DNA of 64,000 nucleotides from Methylococcus mesophilus (GTDB lineage Bacteria > Pseudomonadota > Gammaproteobacteria > Methylococcales > Methylococcaceae). The notes under the pieces are model-generated. The model had not been told where the DNA came from. It saw only the letters and a program-made list of their open reading frames with translations, and made no database searches. Location: NCBI RefSeq assembly GCF_026247885.1, contig NZ_CP110921.1, positions 3,355,501 through 3,419,500 of the forward strand, in the 5' to 3' direction. Positions 16,419-25,600 of the stretch are shown in pieces. Each line of letters opens with the position of its first letter. Position 1 is the first letter of the stretch. Made by a program: the position numbers and the translations under genes.

Positions 16419-17309
16419 ATGGCTCCCAATTCTGCCACGGCGCGCAACACGGGTAAATCCAGTCTCGTCGGGCTGCTCATGCTGCTGCGGCTCCGCCAGT
16501 GGGTGAAGAATGCCTTCGTCCTGGCCCCCCTGATATTTTCCGGCGAGTTTCTCAACCTACCTGCCATCGGCCAGTCGCTGCTCGCCGCTCTGTTGTTCAG
16601 CCTCGCGGCCTCTGCCACCTATGTGGTCAACGACCTCCACGACATCGAGCGTGACCGTCGCCATCCCACCAAATCCAGGACCCGTCCCCTTGCCGCGGGT
16701 ATCGTCTCACCGTCTCAGGCCGGTCTGCTGCTCGCCGGTCTCTACGGTGCGCTGATCTGGGCATATTTCGTCATGCCCGGCGTGGTTCAGGTCATCGCGG
16801 CGTACTTGGTACTGAATCTCCTGTACACGCTCGTTCTCAAGCATCAGCCGGTGATAGACATCTTCACGATTGCCATTGGTTTTGTCTTGCGCGTTTATGC
16901 CGGCGCCCAGGCCCTCGCCGTTCCGGTTTCCCCTTGGATGTTCGTCACGACCCTGTGTCTCGCCCTCTATCTCGCCGCTGCCAAACGCCGCCAGGAACTC
17001 GCGTTCAGTGGCACCGGTGGACGCAGGGTGCTCGAGCGCTATAGCGTGGCGCTGGTGGACCGCTACGCCGAAATGGCGGCGACCGGCGCACTCGTGTTCT
17101 ACAGTTTGTTCGTGATATCGGCCAAGCCCGGAATGGTGGTCACCATACCCTTCGTGCTGTTCGGGCTATTCCGCTACTGGTACGTGATCGAAGCGCTGGA
17201 CGGCGGTGAGTCCCCCACCGACGCCCTCCTCGGCGATTGGCAACTCGCTCTGACTGTGCTGCTGTGGATCGGTACGTGTATCTGGGCACTTTGGCCGATG
17301 ACAGTGTGA
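16419..17309 (+). CDS. ubiA: UbiA-family polyprenyl-phosphate phosphoribosyltransferase (DPPR synthase-like)
   Basis: 296 residues, about eight or nine membrane segments. RLRQWVKNAFVLAPL and the first Asp-rich motif NDLHDIERDRRHPTKSRTRPLAAG match DPPR synthase (Rv3806c) rather than ubiquinone-type UbiA, as does LKHQPVIDIFTIAIGFVLRVYAG. Reaction: PRPP plus polyprenyl phosphate gives polyprenylphosphoryl-5-phosphoribose, the first committed step to the arabinose donor. I chose the ATG at 16419, preceded by AAGGGGGAGGG. It lies divergently from the gtrA-dprE operon and 4 bases before the phosphatase gene. Confidence 0.92.
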   Translation: MAPNSATARNTGKSSLVGLLMLLRLRQWVKNAFVLAPLIFSGEFLNLPAIGQSLLAALLFSLAASATYVVNDLHDIERDRRHPTKSRTRPLAAGIVSPSQAGLLLAGLYGALIWAYFVMPGVVQVIAAYLVLNLLYTLVLKHQPVIDIFTIAIGFVLRVYAGAQALAVPVSPWMFVTTLCLALYLAAAKRRQELAFSGTGGRRVLERYSVALVDRYAEMAATGALVFYSLFVISAKPGMVVTIPFVLFGLFRYWYVIEALDGGESPTDALLGDWQLALTVLLWIGTCIWALWPMTV

Positions 17310-17313
17310 TCTT

Positions 17314-17718
17314 ATGGATATCGTCTACGCTATTACTCCTTTTCTGGCCTGGCTCACCGCCGGAACCTTGAAATTCATCGTCAACAGTTGCCGCGCCCGG
17401 CGTCTGGCATTCGGCCAAATCGGGTACGGTGGCCTGCCAAGCAATCACAGTGCTATAGTCAGCAGCACGGCTGCGCTCATAGCGTTTCGAGAGGGAATCG
17501 GACATCCGGCCTTCGGGGTAGCAGTCACTCTCGCTTTCGTCGTAATCATGGATGCCAACAGCTTGCGTCGCCAAGTCGGTAAACATGCAGCGGAAATTAA
17601 CCGCCTCGTGGGCTTTAATAAAGACTACGATCTGCTGCGAGAGCGACTGGGCCATACAAAAGTCGAAATCAGTGCCGGTATCCTCACAGGAATCGCTGTT
17701 GCTTGGCTGATTCATTGA
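17314..17718 (+). CDS. Divergent PAP2 family membrane phosphatase (DUF212), candidate DPPR phosphatase
   Basis: 134 residues. GGLPSNHSAIVSSTAALIAFREGIGHP and VVIMDANSLRRQVGKHAAEIN match the divergent PAP2 family (PF02681), as does the ending LGHTKVEISAGILTGIAVAW. Three membrane segments are apparent. The family is related to acid phosphatases and vanadium haloperoxidases. The ubiA stop lies 4 bases upstream, so the two are one operon. In the arabinose pathway a phosphatase must remove the 5-phosphate of polyprenylphosphoryl-5-phosphoribose; position suggests this gene does it. The family identity is firm; the substrate is inference. Confidence 0.9.
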   Translation: MDIVYAITPFLAWLTAGTLKFIVNSCRARRLAFGQIGYGGLPSNHSAIVSSTAALIAFREGIGHPAFGVAVTLAFVVIMDANSLRRQVGKHAAEINRLVGFNKDYDLLRERLGHTKVEISAGILTGIAVAWLIH

Positions 17719-17830
17719 GGTAAGCCAGCGGCGACGTCGGAAGGTGCTAGCTGGGGACCTATTCATCGGTTGTCGCGGCCATGAAATTTTTGTAAACCAA
17801 CGGTCATCCGGGAGGTCGAATCATAGCGGG

Positions 17831-19468
17831 CTAATCCTCTGTCCAAGTAATGGGAAGATCGGTTCGGTATTGCTCAAGCAATATGACGAGTATCCCATTA
17901 ACCATGTAGATTGACTCATTCGATGGCCAAGGGGCTTTCGACGTCATCGAATCGACAGCCGTGGCCACTTCCGCCTTTGTGGGGCTGCGGAAAACATCCT
18001 TGCCAACGAAAAAATTCAACATCTGGACTTGGCGATAGTTTTTGAAAGCGTAAGACGTAATATGGGGCGTCAGTGGGCCGGTAAAATTGTTGACGTACTT
18101 GACACGATCAAAAGATGAATACTGTCCAGCGATAACTACGGGTAGGGGTTGGTTTGCGTGCTCCTGTCCGGCAACTGATTCCGCACGTGCCACTATGCGA
18201 TTGATCGTGTTGATCTCATAGATAGTCTTCAGTGCGGCCGCATTGCTTTCCTGAGTCGCAAGGATCACAAAAAAATATAGGCAGACGGCGGCGCCTATTG
18301 CACAAACCGCCCTGGCAAATCTTTTCGCAAGACCCATGGAAACAAAGAATGCAAAGCAGTAGCCATACGCTGCGAGAATTCTTCCGGCGTCAGACGGAGA
18401 GTGATTGTTAATAACGTACGGTGCGTGTATGGCTAGCGGAGTGAGCCCGGCAATGAAAAGTACCAGAAGTAATATAATGGTTCCTTTTTTCCAAGCAGCG
18501 GACAATGTTCCAGCAATGCCGAAACCGAGTGCCAGGGCGGGCAAAAACCTGAGATCGGACGGAACGCCGGCCATGCCAGCGGTGAAGTAGTCCCACGTTT
18601 TCCTGTAAGCCGCTGAACTTTCTATCATCGCTTCCTGGAATGTATTGATATGTGTCCTGCTGCCATAATATTTAATGGTATTCGCATTTGCAGAACTAAA
18701 ATCGGTAGTTATGAACAGTTTTGTTATCGCCCAATAGAGCACTACAGCGCCAACGACTGCAAGGAAAGCGGCGGACAAATCCTGCAGTGCCTCCCGTAAC
18801 GGCGCCTCACTGCGCGACCATGGGCGATCTTGGGTCAACTGCAGCAACACCACGCCACAGGCCAGGAAACTGACCACGCCGATTTTTGGTTGATAAGCGG
18901 CGATTTCAAGGAGAAAAAAGAAAGCGCCGCCGATGACCCGTCCCCAGTAGGTCTTAGCCCAAATCAGGTTCCATGCGCCGAGTAACGCAAACGTGTCACC
19001 CAGGACGAAGCTCAGGTGGTCGATTGAAAATGAATAGTAATCAAGAAAAGCAGGGAACATGCAAAGCACGCCGGCTACACACAAGATTGCACGCCTGCTA
19101 GTCAGCCCAACCAGTTTTGCCAGAAGGATGCCGTTCACGGCCTGAAGCATCGTGGCGCAGATCATCTGGAATGATTGGACTCCGGAACTGCCTTGAGCCA
19201 AAATTATCATATCCGCAAACCAACGTCCCTCACCCCATGTTTTGAAACTCGGATATGGCATGGACCAAGAATGAGGGAATATGTGATTATTGAATATAGG
19301 TAGGGTATAAAAATAACTGTAACCGGCGACTTGCAATAATATCAAAAGACCAAAGACGGAGCTGTATTGCCGAATCCAATCTTCAATACGGAGTTGGATA
19401 TTTGTTTCCCATCGAGTCAGTTCGTCTTGAATCCGCTCGAGCGTCCTTTTTGTAAATATCGCAGCCAT
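17831..19468 (-). CDS. Polytopic membrane protein, GtrII-like glycosyltransferase
   Basis: 545 residues, about eleven membrane segments and a soluble C-terminal part of about 130 residues. The early loop has TWGEGRWFADMIILAQ, a GRW motif found in O-antigen glucosyl-transferase GtrII proteins, followed by LLEIAAYQPKIG. Such enzymes move a sugar from a polyprenyl-phosphate donor to a surface polymer and work with GtrA flippases; a gtrA lies in the operon at 16 kb. AGGAG precedes the ATG at 19468. It converges with the ubiA-phosphatase operon across a 112-base gap with nothing recognisable. Its codon use is more AT-rich than the flanking dprE genes. Confidence 0.6.
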   Translation of the reverse strand: MAAIFTKRTLERIQDELTRWETNIQLRIEDWIRQYSSVFGLLILLQVAGYSYFYTLPIFNNHIFPHSWSMPYPSFKTWGEGRWFADMIILAQGSSGVQSFQMICATMLQAVNGILLAKLVGLTSRRAILCVAGVLCMFPAFLDYYSFSIDHLSFVLGDTFALLGAWNLIWAKTYWGRVIGGAFFFLLEIAAYQPKIGVVSFLACGVVLLQLTQDRPWSRSEAPLREALQDLSAAFLAVVGAVVLYWAITKLFITTDFSSANANTIKYYGSRTHINTFQEAMIESSAAYRKTWDYFTAGMAGVPSDLRFLPALALGFGIAGTLSAAWKKGTIILLLVLFIAGLTPLAIHAPYVINNHSPSDAGRILAAYGYCFAFFVSMGLAKRFARAVCAIGAAVCLYFFVILATQESNAAALKTIYEINTINRIVARAESVAGQEHANQPLPVVIAGQYSSFDRVKYVNNFTGPLTPHITSYAFKNYRQVQMLNFFVGKDVFRSPTKAEVATAVDSMTSKAPWPSNESIYMVNGILVILLEQYRTDLPITWTED

Positions 19469-19850
19469 AAATTAAGTCTCCTGCTGTTGTGTTAGGTATT
19501 GGTGCATAAGCAAACCAACGGCACCTGTGGGCCGCCGTATAGCTGCAACGGCTCCATTTCTCTTTCATACCCGCTGAACGTTTCTAATGGCTTAACCATT
19601 ATTAGGGGAGCACGCGCAGGAGAGCGGTAAGATCAGCTATGCGATTCAACTGTTGGCCACCTTACACCTCTGCGTTGATCCAGATCGAACTCATGTGCAC
19701 GAAGATGAGCACAAGTGGCGCAGTTCAGGTCACTTACCTCAGACGAACTTGAAGAGCCTTTCGATCACATCGGCGCTCATTTCGGATTCTAATACAAACC
19801 AACTTTTTGGTTGGATACTTAACCTTTGTGCGACCGTTTGAGTTTTCAAG
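19469..19850. other. Gene-less AT-rich gap with a terminator-like hairpin at 19797-19815
   Basis: No convincing gene. On the minus strand, downstream of the gene that ends at 19851, CCAAC-CAAAAA-GTTGG followed by TTTGTATT could be a weak intrinsic terminator. A small palindrome AATGG/CCATT lies at 19587-19601. The remainder presumably holds the promoter of the GtrII-like gene. Confidence 0.4.
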
Positions 19851-21200
19851 TTATTCGCCGGTGAGATGACGGTACGGTTCGACCCCTTCGTCTCGCAGGA
19901 AGCGCAGTCCGGAATGAACTATCTCTCGCGTAGTTGCGTCATCAAGATAGAAAAAATGACGAATATGCTTAGCGGTAAGATCACTAATACTTACGTGCCG
20001 GAAGGCGTCATAATATATTTCAGCGACCCTGGCCTCCTGTTCAATACCAGAGACCAATCGCCGTCCAAGATTTTCCGTATATAAGTAAATGCTTGTGCCG
20101 AGAAATGCGAATCCCATATAGCTAACAAGGGGTCGTGAGCCATAATGTGATATGACGATCCAAGATATCACCGTCAAGGGTATTGGCAGGTAGCCATAGT
20201 GTATCTCCAATCCGGGTGTCCAATACTTATAACGCCCAGCAGCTATAAAGATGAGTAACAACAAAGTGGTAATCAGAGCGAGATAGGGTCCGGCAAGCGC
20301 TAATTCAAATGGAACTCTCTTGTTAAATGCGCTAATTAATTGAGATGTTAATATGCCGAGCGCCAGGACTAGCAGCAAACCATTAAATGCTGGATAAAAT
20401 AATTTAAGAGCCTCAGGGATAACGATGGGATTCGGGTTGATCATTGTTAAAAAATGACCACCTATCGTCACTGAATGACTCACCCAATTAATTACGTCTA
20501 CAGATGCGGCTCCGGAAGGATGCCAAGCAAAAATATTAGCTATTCCGCTTAGAATGGTGGCAAGCAATATGAGGAGGATTGGCGCATGTAAGCGCAAGCG
20601 AGTTGTTGGCCTTGTCAGGCAAAGGGTGGCAAACATGATGGTGCTGACGAGGAGGGATGGTATTACACCGTTCATACCGCAAAAAGACATACCGAAAAGG
20701 CATAAGGATGCAATTAGGGTGTTTAGGGAGGGTTTGTGGTAGGTCTTATTCAGTAAACAAAGCGCAAAGCCTAGAAAAAATAATGTGCTTGATATGAACT
20801 GGAATTGAAATCCCCACGATAAAGCCGCAAGCCCAGGATTTAACAACATAATTGGGATGGCAAAGTCCCCTAAGTTACTTCCCCTGTTATAAGAGCGTAG
20901 CGTCCTCAGGATCAAGTGAGATGCCGCGAAAATCAATAAGATGTTAGTGAGTTGAACAATCCTGAAGTCGAAATTGCTAAGACGTAGGGTTACTATATGA
21001 TATAGCTTATTTAACGGGATTCTGTGGTCGGCGTGGGTAGCAAATAACCATTCCACCTCTCCGGCACTAATATCGACAGGCACATGTTGCAGCAAACTCC
21101 AATCATCGCTGAAAGGGAAGGGATTGCCATAAATACCTGTTATCCAGACAAGCATCCAGAGGCAGAAGATATTTAGTGCATTTTGCGTGAAATATGCCAT
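19851..21200 (-). CDS. Polytopic membrane protein, putative GT-C glycosyltransferase (paralogue of 12312 and 28682)
   Basis: 449 residues with about eleven membrane segments. After the first segment comes PFSDDWSL (D32, D33) and then THADHRIPLNK (H56-R60), the two motifs shared with the proteins at 12312-13571 and 28682-30361. A later IAAGRYKYWTPGLEIHYGY aligns with their AAGR...SRY block. I chose the ATG at 21200; an upstream GTG at 21251 would add 17 residues but neither has a clear ribosome-binding site, and the chosen start gives the same spacing to the DD motif as in the paralogues. The base composition is clearly AT-rich. Role inferred: transfer of a lipid-linked sugar in the periplasm. 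Confidence 0.6.
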   Translation of the reverse strand: MAYFTQNALNIFCLWMLVWITGIYGNPFPFSDDWSLLQHVPVDISAGEVEWLFATHADHRIPLNKLYHIVTLRLSNFDFRIVQLTNILLIFAASHLILRTLRSYNRGSNLGDFAIPIMLLNPGLAALSWGFQFQFISSTLFFLGFALCLLNKTYHKPSLNTLIASLCLFGMSFCGMNGVIPSLLVSTIMFATLCLTRPTTRLRLHAPILLILLATILSGIANIFAWHPSGAASVDVINWVSHSVTIGGHFLTMINPNPIVIPEALKLFYPAFNGLLLVLALGILTSQLISAFNKRVPFELALAGPYLALITTLLLLIFIAAGRYKYWTPGLEIHYGYLPIPLTVISWIVISHYGSRPLVSYMGFAFLGTSIYLYTENLGRRLVSGIEQEARVAEIYYDAFRHVSISDLTAKHIRHFFYLDDATTREIVHSGLRFLRDEGVEPYRHLTGE

Positions 21201-21716
21201 ATTTATGATGTCTAAGGAGTGATTCTTAGGCTCGACTAAATCCAAGGGCACATCTTAAGTACCGTCAGATGCTTACCACTCAGGTTATAAGGAGCCAAAC
21301 AGACGTAAGCCGCGTTCCTGGTCTGGGGCGGAGTCATTCGGTCGAACTCGGGGGCGAGGCCATTCGGTTCGATGCGCTTCTCATAACTCGCAACACCTCC
21401 CCGAGGCTATGGCTCCGCCCCCACTTATTCGGACGCAGAACCCACTACACACCGCAGCCGGCGTGAGGTAGCCTGTACGCTTAATTCGGCCGGGCTAATA
21501 TCCAGTTTGGCGTCGCGCCTCTTGGCGGCAAATGGAGCTTCTTTGATCTTCGGTAACCCAGGTGGTCTGGCATTGATGAGAATCTTTCATTTACGAGGGT
21601 TGTCGGGACCGTCCCCGTATTTCGAGGTGCCCAACGATGTTGGAAAAGTTTCGGCCCCCCCAGTTTCTGATAGAAAAAACTGTCCTAAAGTGTTGGCGAG
21701 GTCGTTCAGATGCGAA
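21201..21716. other. Gene-less gap between membrane protein and methyltransferase
   Basis: About 500 bases with no supportable gene. A GC-rich core (about 21300-21560) sits within AT-rich flanks, as if a fragment of other origin had been left there. I could not identify a product in either strand. Confidence 0.4.
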
Positions 21717-22589
21717 TCAATTGCGTGGCTTTCTTGTTACAAAGACCTCGATATACTCTCCGTCAATACCTAAGGATCTATCTCTGGTTAGGTAGGTAGT
21801 CGTAACACCGCCCGACCATCTGCCAATTAAAGCTTCGAAATCATCTCCGTAGTCCCAGGTTACGAGCGCCTTACCATCTCCTACGGGACTTCCATGATAG
21901 ACTGGATCATGGAGATATTCAATTTCTGAATTAACCGGTCGCGCCCGGGGACGGCTGACGGATAGATGTTTTTCCTTTGGAACGGTGAATACATGAGCCC
22001 CTCCAGGTTTCAACGCCCTCATAATCTCCTTGGCTGCAAGATGTGGGGAAAAAATGTGCTCGAATACATCTTGGGTTATGAATAGATCAAAGCTGTCGTC
22101 CGGAAATGTGAGGGCCTCTAGATCTTCGCAGCGGACTCCGTCAATAATTGAGCCCCTCTCCTCGGAGTCTAAATATTGAGAGAATGAGTAGGAATTGCAA
22201 TATCGAGAGATGAAATCATTTGACGGAGATGATTCATGAATCTCCTGACGCTCCCAGCCTTCGAAGTGAGTGTCAAGGATGTATTGAATGTGACGTTGAC
22301 GCGGAAGCGAAAGGCAATTAACGCAAACGTATTGATCCCTCAGCCAGTCGCCGTCTAACCTAAACTCCGTTTTCTGTCTACAACAGTGGCAATATCCATG
22401 ATTACTGGCGTCGAGCAATTTTTTGAAATGGTCACGCTCTGATGAGATCAATGACAATTCTTCGAGGAGACGATTATGCTCATGGGAAAGCACACTAATC
22501 TCGGACCGCATTTGATCCCGCTCAGAGACGATTCGTCCGAGAATTGGCGTCTTTGAAGCGATTTTTTTCAAAAAATGGGGGTACTTCAT
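21717..22589 (-). CDS. SAM-dependent methyltransferase with N-terminal coiled coil and zinc-ribbon-like cysteines
   Basis: 290 residues. An N-terminal helix with coiled-coil character (about 20-60) is followed by YCHCCRQKTEF...YVCVNCLSLPRQR, two CxxC pairs likely to bind zinc. The C-terminal half is a class I methyltransferase (DDSFDLFITQDVFEHIFSPHLAAKEIMRALKPGGAHVFTVP). The glycine-rich SAM motif is poorly conserved, which is common in glycan-cluster members. Its location in the cluster suggests modification of a sugar or chain end. The gap to the giant glycosyltransferase upstream is 90 bases. Confidence 0.75.
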   Translation of the reverse strand: MKYPHFLKKIASKTPILGRIVSERDQMRSEISVLSHEHNRLLEELSLISSERDHFKKLLDASNHGYCHCCRQKTEFRLDGDWLRDQYVCVNCLSLPRQRHIQYILDTHFEGWERQEIHESSPSNDFISRYCNSYSFSQYLDSEERGSIIDGVRCEDLEALTFPDDSFDLFITQDVFEHIFSPHLAAKEIMRALKPGGAHVFTVPKEKHLSVSRPRARPVNSEIEYLHDPVYHGSPVGDGKALVTWDYGDDFEALIGRWSGGVTTTYLTRDRSLGIDGEYIEVFVTRKPRN

Positions 22590-22679
22590 TTGGGTGCCGT
22601 GTCTCGAATTATCTAATCGTCGGGTTTAGAGTCGTCAAGCACGTGAAGCCTCGGTGTGCGAATAAAACGGCCGGCTAGA

Positions 22680-25600
22680 TCAATTTATGGTGGGATCGAT
22701 ATGTTTTTCGAACATATCAAGATAAAAATCCACGAGCCTTTCAATGCAGAAACGCTCTCCGGCCATGCGGGCCTGCTGCCTCGCGGAATTCATTCTTTGC
22801 TCGTCTTTTATTAATGCGCCTATGGCTTGCACCATCTCATCGATAAGCGCTTCCTCGTTATGGTTCCTGGAGACGACAAATCCAGGCATCTCTTCCTTGG
22901 CTATGCTCATTATATTTGGAATTTCTCCGATATCTGTTGCGACAACGGGAAGACCGCTCTGAAGGCATTCTAAAACGAAAAGAGGGAACGATTCTCCAGA
23001 ATAAGTGCTAGGAAAAATACCAATGTCACATTCCTTTATGACTGGGCAGGGATTATCGAGGCGCCCCAGGAAGTACAAATAATCCTTATCAAGATTGGCG
23101 GATTTGATCGCTTCGAAATCAAGCCCATCGCCGATGAGCAATAATCGGTAGTCGCGTTCGATTTGGTGTCGCAATCGTCTTGTAGCCTCAATTGCCATCT
23201 GCCACCCTTTTTCGTAGACCGCGCGCGAAGCGATGACGAGAAGAACCGTGTCCTCGTTTGCATTAAGGCTTTTTCGAATATTGAGGTCCAAGCCGGCGTT
23301 TGGTGGACGTAAGGTAATTGCGTTGAATGACTTGGTAAAGTGCGCATGCCGCAGTCCGCGGATTTTTAGAGGTGCGGTGTTCTTGTTGGACAAATACAGC
23401 CATTCGTTTACATTTTTCCCAATGTATGCCATGAAATCCTTTGTTAGAAGTTTCTCGTCTACTGATTCGTAGCCGCCATGAAGGGAAGCAATATAAGGTT
23501 GCCTAACATCAACGCCGGTGTGAGAAAGGCAATATTCGACACCAAAGTTATGAGAATTGATAATTTGGATTCCGTACTGGCCCAAGAAATATTGAAAACA
23601 ATGCTTGACGTCATCCCAATAGACGACAGGGATATCGTTGCGCAAGCGGTGGCGAAGCACTGGCGGATCGTCTGGAGAATTCTTTACCAGCGCGAGAAAT
23701 GTAATATGATGCCCACGTGTGCGGAGTGTGTTTGCGATGTCGACAGGTACGATCTCCCCGCCTCCCACGGTGAAGCCGTAGCTTGCTATGCAGATGCGCA
23801 TGCTTTCATGTTTGAATGCGTGGACATCTTGTAAACGCGCCATATCTATCGGTGAACTATCGGATGATTTCTGTTCAAATACTTTCTGAAGCGCCTCGAT
23901 ATGGTCTTGAGTGGCTTGCTTTGTTATCCCATATAGTTTGCGCAGGTCTTGAAGGATCATCTCATGTTCTAAAAGATGCCTGTCAGAGAAGAATGCCTTC
24001 CGCGACGTCCCCCCATGATTGATACGGAAATATGACTTGGCTTCCTTGCGGAAGGCGATTGAACCTCCGCGCGCAATCATGGCATAAAAATACCAGTCGC
24101 CAGCAAAAGTATATGAGGTCAGACGGTTCTTTTCGCTTTCTGTGAGAATTGGCTTTCGGAATACGGCGCCTGAAACATTCGGAATGATGTTCTTGACGGC
24201 GAAATCGCCGGAAAAAGCGCGATAGGCAGGAACAACATGGGAGTGGTCCCAATTTAGGTCATTCAGATCGTCGTAATAGTGCAGGAGGCCCGGGTCCGGC
24301 ATGCCGTTCGTATCGATATAACTAATATCGCCGTATGCCAGAAGAACATCCTCTTGGTTGAATTCAGGAAGGATATTGGCGAGGAAATCGTGCGGGGCGT
24401 CGTCGTCACTTTCGGCTATCCAAATCAAATCCCCGCTCGCGTGTTCTAGTCCTTTTATCCATTGCTTGAACACGTTGCCAGAGTTGCTGGAATTTGTAAG
24501 GATGACATACCTTATGTTTGACTTTGATAGGATCTCGCGTGCGATTGTTATGCTGTTATCAGAAGAAGCGTCGTCAAGAAAGATGATTTCTTCTGGTTTC
24601 TGGCTCTGCTGAATAATAGATGTGAGTCTCCGTTCAAGAAACTCCGCGTGGTTGTAGTTCGGTACAATTACTGTTATGCGTGGCTTGTTGTCGGCGCAGG
24701 CGTTTAATGCCTTTTTTGTCGCCTCGAGGTATCCAAAGCCATATTTGGTATCGGGTTCTAGATATGTGCCTTCGCCCCATTCATTCCACGCATTGATAAA
24801 GGTGAGTTTTTCATTGTCAGCCAATTTCGGGTTTGCGGAAGTGGCTTTACAGGCTGTCAGCAGCCATTGTGAATAACTGGTCAGGGAAAAATTTCGAAAG
24901 ACAGTCGCACGCTTGCCGCGTCTGCCCGTGTTGTCCCATCCAAGCGTGATGCCGGGGAAGAGCTTATAGTCCGTAGCCAAACTGTCACAGAAAAGGTGCG
25001 CAGTATTGTCATAATCAACGATAGATCCTTCGAAGCCTTGCAGGAGGCTGGGTGTTTGACCGTTAATCGAGGGCAAAGGGTTGGGTGAATGAGGGGGGAA
25101 CTGTACCGCGGCATCGAAATGGAAGTCCCGTGGGTCCATTTGACCAAAAGTCTGTGCGGAAACCAGGTAAAGTCCGGGCCAGCCAAGTTCCATTGCTCGC
25201 CTTCGCCATAGGTCCTGAATACGCGTGATCTCGGGAATGATTCCGGGTCTATAGACTATGAGTAAGGGTCTTCCATCGATTTTTATATATCTGTCGTCGC
25301 AGAAATATTCGTTGACATAATTGAGAAAATCTAGTGCGTCTTTTTCGCTATGCCGTTGTGCGATCAGTATCTCGTCATCAAGCCCGTCCCAGCGGCGGGT
25401 CCAGTTCTCGTTTGCCCAGCATAGGCAAAACGGTTGGCTGATCTGGGTGTTGGCAAGCATGTTACGTAAAGGCTTTTCAAGTAATGTCTTGCCTGCAAAC
25501 CAGTAAAAATAAAAACAGAAGCCGTAGACGCCTGCTTTCTTCGCGAGCTTGACTTGTTCTTCATAAACGCAGACATCATCCAGATTATAATAGCCAAGAT

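Noticed and set aside
19653-19841. Small 62-residue frame in the gap at 19.5-19.85 kb
   Set aside because: No ribosome-binding site, no motif, and it crosses a terminator-like hairpin.
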